DNA of 36,523 nt from an uncultured Kiloniellales bacterium (GTDB lineage: Bacteria; Pseudomonadota; Alphaproteobacteria; Kiloniellales; JAKSDN01): assembly GCA_947258885.1 (NCBI GenBank), contig CAMYKD010000017.1:24671-61193 (forward strand), written 5' to 3'. The position numbers were made by a program, and so were the translations under genes. Under the pieces are notes generated by a model. The model was not told the DNA's origin. It saw only the letters and a list, made by a program, of their open reading frames with translations, and searched no databases. Shown in pieces: positions 26,236 to 33,823 of this stretch. How positions within the stretch are numbered: position 1 is the stretch's first letter; the number at the start of each line of letters is the position of its first letter.

Positions 26236-26402
26236 AACGGCAGGTCTCCTGACTTGCGGATCCCGGCTTCGCGCCCTGCCTTCCCGGTTACCCAGTGGCT
26301 CCTACGGCGGCGCGGGCCATCCGCTCACAGTTGCGGGGGCAGTCAGGGCCTTGGCGCCTAGGCACCGCACCCTGTTCCCTATTGTTCCCCGAAGGAAACC
26401 GT
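26236..26402 (-). ncRNA. Adenosylcobalamin riboswitch (B12 element)
   Basis: Read on the minus strand, the leader contains the conserved pieces in the right order: a GGGAACAGGGTGCGGTGCC region (26377 down to about 26359), GACTGCCCCCGCAACTG (26344-26328), the GCCACTG box (26299-26293), GGGAAGGC, and the B12 box AAGTCAGGAGACCTGCC (26255-26239). These define the cobalamin aptamer core, which binds adenosylcobalamin and lowers expression downstream. It precedes the propeller-S41-cobP-cobW-cobN-cobO-cobQ operon by about 130 bases. Both outer limits are approximate. Confidence 0.96.
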
Positions 26403-26485
26403 TGCGTAGCAGAGACTAAGACAGATTCGCAGCGGAATACAGGCAAATCGCGCCGCCTTGCGAATACGTGACTGGGTGCGATCGG

Positions 26486-26499
26486 CACTGCCCGCAGTG
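26486..26499. other. Short perfect hairpin in the spacer between the Crp/Fnr gene and the riboswitch
   Basis: CACTGC, a two-base loop and GCAGTG form a small stem in the 135-base spacer between the regulator stop and the riboswitch. There is no T-run, so it is at best a weak terminator or processing site. The rest of the spacer should hold the promoter of the riboswitch transcript; a TTGCCT-17-TGTCTT pair on the minus strand is a weak candidate. Confidence 0.3.
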
Positions 26500-26537
26500 G
26501 GGCGTGAGTCGGCGGGCTTCCGCGCAGGACCGGCCGG

Positions 26538-27233
26538 TCAGTCCCCGAGAACCTCTCGGACCATCCGTTCCAGGCGCGGCACGTCGCGGACGACCAGCGA
26601 ACCGTGGCGACGCTCCACGAGCCCCTGCCGGGACAGCTCGGTCAGTTCGCGGGTCACGGCTTCCCGGTGCGTCGAGATCCGGCTGGCAATATCCGCGTGC
26701 GTCGGAGACGGCACGATCACCGCTGTCACATCGTCGACCATATGGTCGTGCGCCAAGCGAAGCAGTTCGGCGTGAATCCGGTTCTTGACCGCAAGCGTGC
26801 TGAACTCGAACACCCGTTCGCTCAGGGCCCTGACCTGCCGGGTCAGCTGCTTCAACATGATGGCGTTTGCGCTGGGATGGTTTTCCAGGACCTCCCAGAA
26901 ACAGGATGCCGGCATGGCGGCAACATAGGACGGTACGAGAGCCTCGATGGTCGCGCAGCGCGGCTCGCCGTCGATCGCGGCATACTCGCCGAACACGTCG
27001 CCGGCCGGAATATCCCGAAAGGTCACCTCCTTGCCCTCGAGGGAGTAAGTGATGGCGCGCACCTCGCCCTCCACGACGAAGTAGACGTCGCGGGTCTCGT
27101 CATGAAAATGGATGATTTGCTCGTGCGCCTGATAGTGCCGCCAGCTGCAACGTTTGGCCAGAGCCTCGAGATCGGCCTCGCGCAGACCGTGCAACAGTCC
27201 GATGCCTTGTAGAGAGTTCGCGGCTACCAGCAT
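26538..27233 (-). CDS. Crp/Fnr-family transcription regulator
   Basis: This 231-residue regulator has an N-terminal cyclic-nucleotide-binding fold (about 10-125, with GDVFGEYAAIDGEPRCATIEAL at the ligand loop), a dimerisation helix, and a C-terminal winged helix-turn-helix (about 165-225). The recognition helix reads T-H-R-E-A-V-T-R-E-L, with the Arg-Glu...Arg pattern of CRP rather than the Glu...Ser-Arg of FNR. No N-terminal Cys cluster for an oxygen-sensing iron-sulfur centre is visible. An AGGGAGG lies before the ATG. It is monocistronic and faces away from the redox island. Its targets are unknown; an Fnr-like palindrome at 30999 is one candidate, although the recognition helix does not specially predict it. 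Confidence 0.9.
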   Translation of the reverse strand: MLVAANSLQGIGLLHGLREADLEALAKRCSWRHYQAHEQIIHFHDETRDVYFVVEGEVRAITYSLEGKEVTFRDIPAGDVFGEYAAIDGEPRCATIEALVPSYVAAMPASCFWEVLENHPSANAIMLKQLTRQVRALSERVFEFSTLAVKNRIHAELLRLAHDHMVDDVTAVIVPSPTHADIASRISTHREAVTRELTELSRQGLVERRHGSLVVRDVPRLERMVREVLGD

Positions 27234-27433
27234 CCCGCACCCCTCCCTTATTCACTTCCTTCGCCGGACGCTAGAGTACGTCGCAATGCGGAAATCTTAA
27301 AACCACAATATTTCTATGGTTATGATTGATGCTCCTGGATCGTCAGCCATGGCCCCTGAATTTTGCGTCGCCTCGGATGGCCGGACCCGCCGCCAGGTTG
27401 CCGCGGCGCTGCCTTGGCCCATAGGCAGTGCGC

Positions 27434-28591
27434 TCAACCCTCTTCGAGAAGGCCCCGCGCCTCGCCCAGTGCCGGGGACTCCTTCGTGCCGGGCGCGGCG
27501 CGCAAGGCCGGGGCGAGCGGCGCCGGCAGGGCCGGCAGGGTGGCGTCGCCGCAGGAAAGCCTGGCGGCGAAGAGGCCGCGCGCCCGGAACTGCGGGTCCT
27601 TGAGCGCTGCCTCGAGCGGGCGGACCAAGGCGCAGCAGGTATCCTTTCCCGCGAACAGGACCTGCCAGTGGCCCGCCGGCTGCGCCGCGATGATCTCCGC
27701 GACGGCGCGTTTCGTCGCGTCGGGATTCTTGGTGTCGTCGCGTAGCGACTCGGGCAGGCCGATCAGGTGGCAGAAGGTTTCCCAGAACTTTTGCTCCAGC
27801 GGCGCGGCGGCAAGGAAACGGCCGTCGGCGGTGCGGTAGATCTGGTAGCGCGGCGAGCCGCCGGTCAAGAGCTCGCCACCCGGCCGGGGCGGCCCCGCGT
27901 CGGCGGCGAGCTGCGCCTGCGCCCAGAACTGCCAGGCGAAGAGGTTGTCGCACATGGCGACATCGAGATAGCAGCCTTCGCCGGTCGCCTCGGCCCGGCG
28001 CAGCGCCAGCAGGATGTCGATCACCGCCGGCAGGCTGCCGCCGCCGATGTCGGCGATCAGGCCCGGCGGCACGACCGGCGCGCCGTCGGCTCCGGCGGCG
28101 AGCGCCAAGAGGCCGGTCCGGGCGAGATAGTTGAGGTCGTGGCCGGCCTCGAGCGCCCGCGGTCCGTCCTGGCCATAGCCGGTGATCGAGCAATAGACCA
28201 GGGCCGGGTTGACCTCGCTGAGCGCCGCCCAGCCGAGGCCGAGGCGGTCCATGACGCCGGGCCGAAACTGCTCGACCAGCACCTGGGTTTCGGCGACCAG
28301 AGACCGAAGGCGTCGAACGTTCTCAGGTGCCTTCAGGTCGAGCGCCAGGCTACGTTTGCCACGGTTGAGCAGCGCGAAGCTCAGGCTCTCGGCGCCCGCC
28401 TTGGGCGGGTAGCCACGCATCTCGTCGCCTTCGCCCGGCCGCTCGATTTTGATGACCTCGGCGCCGGCTTCGGCGAGCAGCAGGGTCGCCAGCGGGCCCG
28501 GCAGCAAGGTCGAGAAGTCGAGCACACGCACGCCTTCCAGCGGCCGTGCGGCCCGGCGACTCCCTCGATTGGCGGCGGCAGAGCTGGGCAC
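27434..28591 (-). CDS. Family III CoA-transferase / alpha-methylacyl-CoA racemase-like (CaiB/BaiF/AMACR)
   Basis: This 385-residue protein starts with LEGVRVLDFSTLLPGPLATLLLAEAGAEVIKIE-type residues shared by CaiB/BaiF enzymes. It has AGHDLNYLARTGLLALA (His151) and LIADIGGGSLPAVIDIL (Asp181). This His/Asp pair, with the surrounding pattern, matches alpha-methylacyl-CoA racemases better than formyl-CoA transferases. The likely role is epimerising 2-methylacyl-CoA or moving CoA between acids in the cytoplasm. The GTG at 28591 is chosen because GGGAGG lies eight bases upstream; an ATG 33 bases further up lacks a good site. It lies 200 bases upstream of the regulator on the same strand. That spacer is AT-rich around 27297-27335 and probably holds the regulator promoter. 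Confidence 0.87.
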   Translation of the reverse strand: MPSSAAANRGSRRAARPLEGVRVLDFSTLLPGPLATLLLAEAGAEVIKIERPGEGDEMRGYPPKAGAESLSFALLNRGKRSLALDLKAPENVRRLRSLVAETQVLVEQFRPGVMDRLGLGWAALSEVNPALVYCSITGYGQDGPRALEAGHDLNYLARTGLLALAAGADGAPVVPPGLIADIGGGSLPAVIDILLALRRAEATGEGCYLDVAMCDNLFAWQFWAQAQLAADAGPPRPGGELLTGGSPRYQIYRTADGRFLAAAPLEQKFWETFCHLIGLPESLRDDTKNPDATKRAVAEIIAAQPAGHWQVLFAGKDTCCALVRPLEAALKDPQFRARGLFAARLSCGDATLPALPAPLAPALRAAPGTKESPALGEARGLLEEG

Positions 28592-28813
28592 GGAAAGAGC
28601 CTCCCGGCATCGCTTCGCGGCCACGGCCGCGGGGCACCGGGCATCTTACGGCTCGCGGGCCGGTGTGCGCCAGAGAGGATCGGCTCGGCGGTCTTTCGGA
28701 TGCGTTCGGATCTTGGCCCGGGTCAATGCTTTTCTTGGGGCTTTGGCACGATTTGTTAGCTGATTTCGAGTACAGTTGGATCCACCCCACATACAGGGGG
28801 CGAGGTGCCGCCA

Positions 28814-29788
28814 ATGCTGTTGCGCATGACGAGATGGCCGAGTTCGTCGGCCGCGCCCTGCTGGATCATGGCGCTGGTCCTTGGCCTTGCCCATGTCGCC
28901 ACAGCGTGGGCGCAGACGATCCAGAACCCGAGGCGAATCGCCGAGGGGCCGGCTGGGCAGCTATTGGTCTCCGACCGATCCGGATCCATCGTCGCGGTAG
29001 ACCGCAGCAGCCTGCAGCCGCTTTGGAGCTTTCAGCTGCCGGCGGAGGGCGCCCCCTTCGGGTTGGCGACGTCGAACCGGCTGGTCTTCGTGGGCAACAC
29101 CGGGACCGGGAATGTCGAGGTCTATCGGCTCACGGGGGCCCGGGGCGGGAGCAAGACACTCCGTTTCGCCTACAATCTCGGCGACTCTTCCCCAGGTGAG
29201 ACGGGCACCATCCAAAACCCGATCAGCATAGATACGGACCGCAAAGAGAAGCTCGTCTTCGTTCTCGACGGCTCGGCGAAGAAGGTCAAGGTCTTCGAAC
29301 AGAAGGGCGCGTTCCTTTACGACTTTGCCCCCGTGGACCAGGACGGTGTACTGCTCAGCCCGGTATCGCTGGAGGTGGACGAGTTGCGCGGAGAGGTGCT
29401 GGTTGCCGACTATGGCGACCCCAGCGGCGGCTTCGCTGCGAACGCGCCGGCGCGAATTCTCATCTATGGCTACGACGGCACACTGCTCGACCAGATCGAC
29501 GGCAGCGGCTTCCTTGGAAGCAACTTCGTCTTCAGGCGGGTGCAGGGCATGGCGGCCAGCGCGGACGGCCGGATCTTCGCGGCCGATCCCCTGGGCAGCC
29601 GGATTCTCGTCTTCGATCGGAGCAACGGCGAGCTCAAGGACGCTCTGGGTACCCAGGGCTCGGAGCCGGGACAGCTCATGATCCCGACGGATGTCCTTCT
29701 CGACCAGGACAGCGGCGATCTGTTCATCGTCAACAACCGGGGCGGCCGCAGGGTCGAAGTCATACGGGGCGCGGGAGGATCACGATGA
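28814..29788 (+). CDS. Exported NHL-repeat beta-propeller, partner of a pentaheme cytochrome
   Basis: The 324-residue protein has an N-terminal signal peptide (cleavage near Ala-Trp-Ala-Gln, about residue 34) and repeated NHL-type blades, each with a hydrophobic strand, a short turn and a V-F/Y or V-D element: LLVSDRSGSIVAVD, LVFVLDGSAKKVKVFEQ, VLVADYGDP, IFAADPLGSRILVFD and LFIVNNRGGRRVEVI. It should be a six-bladed periplasmic propeller for protein contacts. The ATG at 28814 has GAGG eight bases upstream; a GTG at 28805 is an alternative. Its stop overlaps the pentaheme cytochrome start as ATGA, implying that the two are made together and probably work together. A degraded relative of this gene lies at 32305-32466. 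Confidence 0.82.
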   Translation: MLLRMTRWPSSSAAPCWIMALVLGLAHVATAWAQTIQNPRRIAEGPAGQLLVSDRSGSIVAVDRSSLQPLWSFQLPAEGAPFGLATSNRLVFVGNTGTGNVEVYRLTGARGGSKTLRFAYNLGDSSPGETGTIQNPISIDTDRKEKLVFVLDGSAKKVKVFEQKGAFLYDFAPVDQDGVLLSPVSLEVDELRGEVLVADYGDPSGGFAANAPARILIYGYDGTLLDQIDGSGFLGSNFVFRRVQGMAASADGRIFAADPLGSRILVFDRSNGELKDALGTQGSEPGQLMIPTDVLLDQDSGDLFIVNNRGGRRVEVIRGAGGSR

Positions 29789-30888
29789 TGGGAACCAGAT
29801 GGGTCGCCGCCATCTCGCCGCTCGCGTGCGCTTGGCTTTTGCTTTTGCCGCCGGCCGCCCAGGCGCAGGTCGGTGGCATGACCTGCATCGAATGCCACGG
29901 CGCTCCTCTCGCCGGGGGCTTTCACGGCGGCTTCAGGAACCTGGTCGGCCTGACGGACGCCGAGATGGAGATCGTTTGCCTCAGCTGCCACGACGGCAGC
30001 TACACGAACCCGCAGGGCGTCCCGGCGCCCGAGGCCGCCGTTCACCAGAACAAGAACCCCGGCGCGGGTCGTGACGAATACGGGGACTTCAAGGCCAGCT
30101 GCCTCGACTGCCACAACAATCACTCTCCCGTGCTCGCCGGCGACGGGACCACGAGCGTCGTCACGATCAGCCCCACGCCCGACCCGGCCGTCGACGAGGC
30201 GCACGACGTGCAACCCACGACCGAGACCTTCTTGCTCGACGAGAGCTCGATCATTCTCTCCGTCGCGCACCCCATCGAGATCGTCGACGACACTGGCAGC
30301 GTCACCTTTGTCGAGGGTGTCGACTATCAGATCGAGACCGTTAACGGCGATCCGAGGAGAGTCAGGATCCTGCCTGGCGGCGCGATCAGGGCCGTGGCAC
30401 CGCTCACGGTGTTCGCCCATGATTACGAGTTCGCGGCCAACCAGCAGCTGCTTGGCCGCGAGGTCGTCGAGCGGAACTCGACCGACGGACTGGCCCGCAT
30501 CCGCAGGCCGATCATCGTCGACCCCAACGGCGACGACAATGGTTCGGGCAACCAACGCTTCGAGGACGATTTCCAGAGCGGTTGGGCCTGCAGCAACGGC
30601 ATCCCGGACGACCCGGCCTGCCTTGCAGACGACGTCCGAGAGCTGGTCTTCCACGACCAAGTCACCGAGAACGGGACGAATTGGGTGCCGACGATCGTGA
30701 GCTTCAACCCGGCCGTAACCACTGGTCCCCGCAACGGCGCCTGTAATTCCTGCCACACCCGGACCAACCACCACCGGCGCAACGACCTGGGCGAGTTCGG
30801 CGGCGGCGACGACCACAACCACAATGTCGCCAGGCCGTGCGACGACTGCCACAACCACAAGGACGGCTGGGTGAACAAGGGCGGCTAA
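29785..30888 (+). CDS. Exported pentaheme c-type cytochrome
   Basis: This 367-residue protein has a signal peptide (residues 1 to about 28, ending Ala-Gln-Ala) and five CxxCH haem-binding motifs: CIECH (34-38), CLSCH (65-69), CLDCH (106-110), CNSCH (about 320-324) and CDDCH (about 352-356). Several extra His residues near them could be axial ligands. A 200-residue haem-free middle section (about 120-310), acidic and beta-rich, separates three N-terminal from two C-terminal haems. The layout resembles doubled-CxxCH proteins found with NHL propellers. It is coupled to the upstream propeller gene by an ATGA overlap, with GGGAGG before the ATG. It should act in the periplasm or at the outer surface in electron transfer; the partner is unknown. 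Confidence 0.88.
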   Translation: MMGTRWVAAISPLACAWLLLLPPAAQAQVGGMTCIECHGAPLAGGFHGGFRNLVGLTDAEMEIVCLSCHDGSYTNPQGVPAPEAAVHQNKNPGAGRDEYGDFKASCLDCHNNHSPVLAGDGTTSVVTISPTPDPAVDEAHDVQPTTETFLLDESSIILSVAHPIEIVDDTGSVTFVEGVDYQIETVNGDPRRVRILPGGAIRAVAPLTVFAHDYEFAANQQLLGREVVERNSTDGLARIRRPIIVDPNGDDNGSGNQRFEDDFQSGWACSNGIPDDPACLADDVRELVFHDQVTENGTNWVPTIVSFNPAVTTGPRNGACNSCHTRTNHHRRNDLGEFGGGDDHNHNVARPCDDCHNHKDGWVNKGG

Positions 30889-30998
30889 CGCACGCCGCGG
30901 CATCGTGCCCTGAGATCCCTGAACGCCGCGGGCTGAAGACCCGGCCCGTCGGCGCTGGGTTCGGGTGGCCGGTTGCGACGCCGCATCCGGGCTCGGTT

Positions 30999-31041
30999 TT
31001 TGACTTAAGTCAAAGCGAGATCCGGTGCGGCCATTTAGATA
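30999..31041 (+). promoter_or_regulatory. Fnr/Crp-like palindrome with class II promoter spacing upstream of the NHL lipoprotein gene
   Basis: TTTGACTTAAGTCAAA (30999-31014) is a perfect 16-base palindrome containing the Fnr-like TTGAC-N4-GTCAA. A TAGATA hexamer at 31036-31041 lies just where a -10 box should be if the palindrome is centred at -41.5, putting +1 near 31048 and leaving a leader of about 130 bases before the lipoprotein start. This is a class II activator arrangement, typical of low-oxygen or nitric-oxide control. The regulator is not identified. Confidence 0.55.
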
Positions 31042-31179
31042 AAGGTGGTGGGGCCAATCGAGAGGCAGTGTTTCGGTTGGAGATGTGGAAAATTAAGACA
31101 TATATGGGCAAGGTGGGCCCGCAGCGGCCAGGCAAGTGGGGCCGCTCTTGCCGAATCGAGTAAGGGAGTCGTTGTAGTG

Positions 31180-32298
31180 ATGCGGTTGCTGCAAATCCTC
31201 GGATCGAATGCCAGCCGGCGGACCTTGGCTGTTGCCGGTGTCCTCTTTCTCGCGCTGGTTGGCTGCGCCACTCGGGATGAACCGCCGGAAACCGTGGACG
31301 TATCAGAACTCGTGTGGCCCCGGCCACCCGAGCAGCCTCGCGTTAAGTTCCTCAACAGCTTTAGTTTTCGAGCTGACGTGCAACCCGACCTAGGGACAGA
31401 ACAGCTGCTGGGCGCCCTGCTGGGCGCACGAGAGGACCGGGGTGAGCGGCTGAAGAAACCCTACGGTGTTCACGCGGACAAGGATGGACGGATTTACGTC
31501 GCCGACACCGGCTGGGGCAAGGTCGTGGTCTTTGACCCTGTCAACGAGAAGTTCTCCTTCTGGGGCACCGAAGGGAAGGGACAGCTGACCAAGCCGGCCG
31601 GCATTACCTCGGACAGCAACGGTAGGGTTTACGTCACGGACGTATGGGACAAGCGGCTGATCGTGTATGGCCCGGACGGCGGTTTTCTCTCCGCCATGGG
31701 CCGGAAAGGAGAGCTCGAGTCGCCCGTGGGCGTTGCCATCGACGAGAGCCTGGGGCGGATATACGTCGTCGATTCCAAGAAGCACAGCATCGCCGTCTTC
31801 GACATGAGCGGCACCATGGTCGCGACCATCGGAGAGCGGGGTAAGGACCCCGGCCAGTTCAACTTCCCCACCAACCTTGCCTTGGACCGGAACGGGAAGC
31901 TCTACGTGATGGACACCATGAACTTCCGGGTTCAGGTGCTCGAATCCGACGGCAGCGTCGTGAACACATTCGGGGAGGTTGGCGACGGCCTGGGGCAGTT
32001 CGCACGCCCCAAGGGGATCGCGGTCGATTCCGAGGGGCACATCTACGTGGTGGATGCGGCCTTCAACAACTTCCAGATCTTCGATTCCGAAGGCCGGCTC
32101 TTGCTCTTCGTCGGCTCGATCGGCCACAATCCCGGCCAGTTCTGGCTGCCGGCCGGAGCCTACATCGACGGACAGGACCGGATCTACGTGGCCGACCAGT
32201 ACAACTTCCGGATACAGGTGTTCCAGTACCTTGGGGAAGACGAAGCCGCAACGGCCCCGGCGGATTCCGAGGCGGCCGCGGCACCGGAGCAGCAATGA
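31180..32298 (+). CDS. NHL-repeat beta-propeller lipoprotein
   Basis: The 372-residue protein has a lipoprotein signal ending in the lipobox Leu-Val-Gly-Cys (Cys29), so it should be membrane-anchored. After a linker come about six regular NHL blades of 40-45 residues, each with the G-R/K-I/V-Y-V-x-D core: GRIYVADTG, GRVYVTDVW, GRIYVVDSKK, GKLYVMDTMNFRVQV, GHIYVVDAAFNNFQI and DRIYVADQYNFRIQV. A short Ala/Pro/Glu-rich tail ends it. The ATG at 31180 gives the correct signal; a GTG one codon earlier has slightly better spacing to GGGAG. The frame stays open upstream without meaning. It lies between the pentaheme and tetraheme genes and is probably a scaffold for them. Confidence 0.88.
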   Translation: MRLLQILGSNASRRTLAVAGVLFLALVGCATRDEPPETVDVSELVWPRPPEQPRVKFLNSFSFRADVQPDLGTEQLLGALLGAREDRGERLKKPYGVHADKDGRIYVADTGWGKVVVFDPVNEKFSFWGTEGKGQLTKPAGITSDSNGRVYVTDVWDKRLIVYGPDGGFLSAMGRKGELESPVGVAIDESLGRIYVVDSKKHSIAVFDMSGTMVATIGERGKDPGQFNFPTNLALDRNGKLYVMDTMNFRVQVLESDGSVVNTFGEVGDGLGQFARPKGIAVDSEGHIYVVDAAFNNFQIFDSEGRLLLFVGSIGHNPGQFWLPAGAYIDGQDRIYVADQYNFRIQVFQYLGEDEAATAPADSEAAAAPEQQ

Positions 32299-32304
32299 CG
32301 TGGC

Positions 32305-32466
32305 GCTCGTCCTGCACATAGCCCATACCGGCTCGCCGCGGTCATAGATGATCCGGACTCCGAAAGATCCGGATCGAACGTTGCGGCGAACAACAACGGC
32401 CCGCAGCCGATTTGGAGCTTCCGGTTGCCGGCGCAAAGGCCCGCGGACTCTCCGGCACTCGACTAG
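32305..32466 (+). pseudogene. Remnant of an NHL propeller gene paralogous to 28814-29788
   Basis: In the frame ending with TAG at 32464, codons from about 32365 read ERSGSNVAANNNGPQPIW and then SFRLPA. The propeller gene at 28814 reads DRSGSIVAVDRSSLQPLW and then SFQLPA. Weaker similarity runs upstream (SPYRLAA against NPRRIAE). The bases also match (shared GATCCGGATC, GCAGCCG, TTTGGAGCTT and TGCCGGCG). Only part of the first blades remains, with no start codon and an early stop. It lies just upstream of the tetraheme gene, in the same relation as the intact propeller to the pentaheme gene. Confidence 0.65.
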
Positions 32467-32552
32467 AGACCGTGGATTTTGTATGGTTTATCGAGACCTT
32501 GGAGCGAAATAGCGATCCCGTTGTGACAAAACTGCTTCGAAATGGAGGGCCA

Positions 32553-33305
32553 ATGAACCGTGGGGCCGAGTGGCTTGCCCGCCATACGGCAGGGTCTCGG
32601 CGTCGCGTATGGCGGCGGGTCGTGAACGCCGCGCGGCCCGAGCTTTCGCGTTGCGGCCGGCTGACCGTCATCGGGCTCTGTCTCATAATCATGGCGCCGG
32701 ACCGGCCATCCCGAGCGGCCAGCGCGGAGGACCTGGGGCAACCGACAACGACTGCCCTGCTCGATAGCGATAGCCAAGCCACGCAGACCAAGATACAGCA
32801 GACCCGCCACGACCTGTCGTTTGAAGGCGAGCCATCCTGCAGCTATTGCCACTTGGCCCAGGAGCCCCCAGAGCCCGTCAAGCCGCAATGGGACGGCCGG
32901 GAAGGCGCCGCCACCTACCCCACCTACAGCGAGGCCGACCTGGAACACGTGACGGAATGGCAGCCGCAGGGGGTTTCGCTGGTCTGCCTGTCGTGCCACG
33001 ACGGCACCCTCGGCCCCGACCGGGTCGTCGACACCGCCACAGGCGCTCTTGGTTGGAACCCGATACGCGCTGTGATCGGCACGCTTTTCGCGAGCGACCA
33101 TCCGATATCGGTGGCTTATGCTCGTGCGGGACCCGGCGGTTTCAATGCGGTTCACCGCGGGCGTGTGCGCTCCCTGCCGCTATACGGGGACGGTCAGCGG
33201 CTCGAATGCGCATCATGCCACAACGCCCATTTCGAAACCTTCGGTGTCTTCCTGCGGGCCGCCGCGGCGCAAGGCACGTTGTGCAGGACCTGCCACATCA
33301 AATAG
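32553..33305 (+). CDS. Exported tetraheme c-type cytochrome
   Basis: This 250-residue protein has an unusually long, Arg-rich N-region (residues 1-35), then a hydrophobic segment (about 37-49) that is either a signal peptide or a membrane anchor. Four CxxCH motifs follow: CSYCH (96-100), CLSCH (145-149), CASCH (219-223) and CRTCH (244-248). The VCLSCHDG block matches the second haem site of the pentaheme protein, so the two are probably related. The ATG at 32553 is chosen because GGAGGG lies just upstream and the 47 codons before it hold no signal. A haem-free region of about 70 residues separates haems 2 and 3. It is expected to be periplasmic or surface exposed. Confidence 0.85.
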   Translation: MNRGAEWLARHTAGSRRRVWRRVVNAARPELSRCGRLTVIGLCLIIMAPDRPSRAASAEDLGQPTTTALLDSDSQATQTKIQQTRHDLSFEGEPSCSYCHLAQEPPEPVKPQWDGREGAATYPTYSEADLEHVTEWQPQGVSLVCLSCHDGTLGPDRVVDTATGALGWNPIRAVIGTLFASDHPISVAYARAGPGGFNAVHRGRVRSLPLYGDGQRLECASCHNAHFETFGVFLRAAAAQGTLCRTCHIK

Positions 33306-33460
33306 GGACCGCGACCCGTCCCGCTCGTCACTCGGTCATCCCCTCGGGGGGCAGCTCGAGACATAACGAGCCCGGGATCGGGGTCTTGTGCCAAGGCTCG
33401 AAGATGATGACCCGTTTTCCCGAGCGTATTGGAACGCCCGGGGCGCTGGCGGCGCTTGTC

Positions 33461-33498
33461 CGATGACCCCACAGCCGAGGCGAGCCTCTGGGTCATCG
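33461..33498. other. Strong nested hairpin downstream of the tetraheme gene
   Basis: CGATGACCC and GGGTCATCG form a perfect nine-pair outer stem. Inside it, GAGGC-GA-GCCTC forms a second perfect stem. There is no T-run, so it may be a Rho-independent-like pause, an mRNA 3' end stabiliser or a protein binding site. Confidence 0.45.
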
Positions 33499-33718
33499 TC
33501 AATCGGTGAGCTTTGGTAGTGCGGCGGGTTGTTGTGCTTGGGGGGCGTTTGCCGTGCCGCGGCCGACGCGGTTCGAACCGGTACGGGCTGTGCAGGGCCT
33601 GCGAGGGCCCTGCTCGCTCCATGTGATCGGCGCCTCGACGTGAAGAGGGACGGGGCGGGTCCGCAAGAGACCGGTTGGACGGCCGAGCGGCGGTCCTGAA
33701 TCGCGTGGCGAACCCCAC

Positions 33719-33762
33719 CCAGAAAAAGAAAAGGGGAAAGGAAGTTTTCACTCCCTTTCCCC
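33719..33762 (-). terminator. Rho-independent terminator of the hexaheme cytochrome gene
   Basis: On the minus strand GGGGAAAGG (33762-33754) pairs perfectly with CCTTTCCCC (33741-33733) across a 12-base loop, followed at once by a T-rich run (TTTTCTTTTTCT). It lies about 60 bases after the hexaheme stop codon. Confidence 0.75.
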
Positions 33763-33823
33763 CCAAAGGCGGGTTCAGACGTTACGACGATATCACGCTA
33801 TTGTCGTGACGCCGTTCTCGACT

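Larger units (their letters stand above)
33306..33823. other. Intergenic region between tetraheme and hexaheme genes
   Basis: No convincing gene is seen in these 518 bases. They contain one strong hairpin (33461-33498) and a terminator (33719-33762) for the minus-strand hexaheme gene. The reading frames here are short, Arg-rich and lack family features. Confidence 0.6.

Noticed and set aside
27299-27349. A 17-codon ATG-to-TAA frame upstream of the Crp/Fnr gene
   Set aside because: It has no convincing ribosome binding site, and the AT-rich region is better explained as the regulator promoter.
28744-28760. TGGCAC-containing sigma-54-like promoter before the first NHL gene
   Set aside because: The -12 GC is two bases out of register relative to the -24 GG, so the spacing rule is not met.
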